Under the pieces are notes generated by a model that saw only the letters and a program-made list of their open reading frames with translations, was not told the origin of the DNA and searched no databases. The translations under genes and the position numbers were made by a program. From positions 1 through 10,087 of the forward strand of contig CAJBXY010000142.1 of the NCBI GenBank assembly GCA_903959665.1: 10,087 nucleotides of DNA. The letters run 5' to 3'. Shown one piece after another: positions 9,326 through 10,087 of this stretch (positions are counted from its first letter, which is position 1; every line of letters starts with the position of its first letter). The stretch comes from an uncultured Solirubrobacterales bacterium. Lineage in GTDB: Bacteria; Actinomycetota; Thermoleophilia; Solirubrobacterales; Solirubrobacteraceae.

Positions 9326-10087
9326 ATGAGCAACTCTGAACGCGAAGCAATAGGAGTAATCGGGACCGGCTACGTCGGCCTCTGCACCGCCGTCGGCTTT
9401 GCCGAGCTCGGCAGTGAAGCGTGGTGCGTTGACATCGACGCCGAGAAGATCGCCGGGCTCAACCGCGGCGAAGTGCCAATTCACGAGCCTGGCCTTGCCG
9501 AGGCGATTGAACGCAACCGTGAGCGGCTCCACTTCTCGACCGACCTAGCCGAGGCGCTCGAGCACACGCGCCTGCTCTTCGTCGCCGTCGGCACGCCGCC
9601 AACCTACTCCGGTGACGCCGACCTCAGCGCCGTTCACGCCGTCGTTGAGGCGATGCCTGCCTCCGATCACCACGCATTGGTGATGAAGTCGACGGTGCCG
9701 GTCGGAACTGGCGAGGCGATTGAGCGGATCTTCGCTGAACAGGGCAAGGAAGGCTTCAGTTACGTCTCCTGCCCGGAGTTCCTCAAAGAGGGAACCGCGC
9801 TTGCCGACTTTCTCGACCCAGACCGCGTTGTGATCGGCGACGACGGTGGCTGGGCTGGAGACGCGGTCGCCGATCTTTACCGGCCACTTCTGAGCGCCGA
9901 GCACGGCGGCAAGGGGCGCAGTGAACTAGTCCGCACCGATGTTGCCAGCGCCGAGATGGTGAAGCTGGCGGCAAACGCCTTCCTCGCGACGAAGATCTCG
10001 TTCATCAACGAGATCGCCAACGTTTGCGAAGAGACCGGCGCCGACGTGACCGAGGTTGCGCGCGGGATGGGCCTAGACGAGCGAATC
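9326..10087 (+). CDS. UDP-glucose/GDP-mannose 6-dehydrogenase family, 3'-truncated by the window
   Basis: Members oxidise a UDP- or GDP-sugar at C6 in two NAD+-dependent steps to the uronic acid. 254 residues are visible of the usual 430-450; the frame stays open to the last base. The N-terminal Rossmann motif is IGTGYVGLCTA (12-22), with acidic D36 after the second strand, as expected for NAD+. Further family blocks are FVAVGTPPT (85-93), KSTVPVGTG (121-129), CPEFLKEGTALADFLDPDRVVIG (149-171 region) and VKLAANAFLATKISFINEIAN (212-232 region), with the conserved K213 and N217. The catalytic cysteine lies beyond the window. UDP-glucose dehydrogenase (ugd/tuaD type) is the likeliest activity, but GDP-mannose or UDP-ManNAc dehydrogenases cannot be excluded. 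The ATG start lacks a Shine-Dalgarno sequence. It lies 45 bases after the LCP gene on the same strand. Confidence 0.93.
   Translation, partial: MSNSEREAIGVIGTGYVGLCTAVGFAELGSEAWCVDIDAEKIAGLNRGEVPIHEPGLAEAIERNRERLHFSTDLAEALEHTRLLFVAVGTPPTYSGDADLSAVHAVVEAMPASDHHALVMKSTVPVGTGEAIERIFAEQGKEGFSYVSCPEFLKEGTALADFLDPDRVVIGDDGGWAGDAVADLYRPLLSAEHGGKGRSELVRTDVASAEMVKLAANAFLATKISFINEIANVCEETGADVTEVARGMGLDERI

Overview
The window is a tightly packed chromosomal segment of a high-GC bacterium. The first half is the 3' part of an F1Fo ATP synthase operon. The second half holds four further genes: a saccharopine dehydrogenase-like oxidoreductase, an M20 metallohydrolase, an LCP (LytR-CpsA-Psr) protein and the start of a UDP-glucose/GDP-mannose dehydrogenase. 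The high GC content, short intergenic gaps, C-terminal tail on AtpA and style of the LCP protein suggest an actinobacterium. Solirubrobacterales/Thermoleophilia is my best guess, but this is an inference from protein style and not a search result.

Region 1 (1-5436, + strand) reads atpF (5' end cut by the window), atpH, atpA, atpG, atpD, atpC. This is the standard order, with gaps of 5-36 bases, so it is almost certainly one transcript. The Walker A and B motifs, the arginine finger, the catalytic Glu and the DELSEED segment are all intact, so the enzyme looks functional. The operon appears to end against a convergent gene only 10 bases away. A perfect 9-bp inverted repeat spans both stop codons there.

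Region 2 (5447-7703) holds a minus-strand NADP-type saccharopine dehydrogenase-like protein and a plus-strand M20 metallopeptidase-family hydrolase. They diverge from only 25 bp, which must hold most of both promoters and leaves little or no 5' UTR. The physiological substrates of both enzymes are unknown.

Region 3 (7766-10087, + strand) holds a membrane-anchored LCP protein with a very basic linker and an extra C-terminal domain, followed after 45 bp by a nucleotide-sugar dehydrogenase that runs off the window. LCP proteins attach glycopolymers to peptidoglycan, and UDP-glucose dehydrogenases make UDP-glucuronate for such polymers. The pair therefore suggests the edge of a cell-envelope polysaccharide locus.

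I saw no mobile element, CRISPR array, tRNA, rRNA, phage gene or defence system. No gene-free stretch exceeds 62 bases. The window is mostly housekeeping. The points worth a second look are small ones: the AtpA tail, the epsilon ATP-motif change, the bidirectional hairpin, the compressed divergent promoter and the LCP C-terminal architecture.
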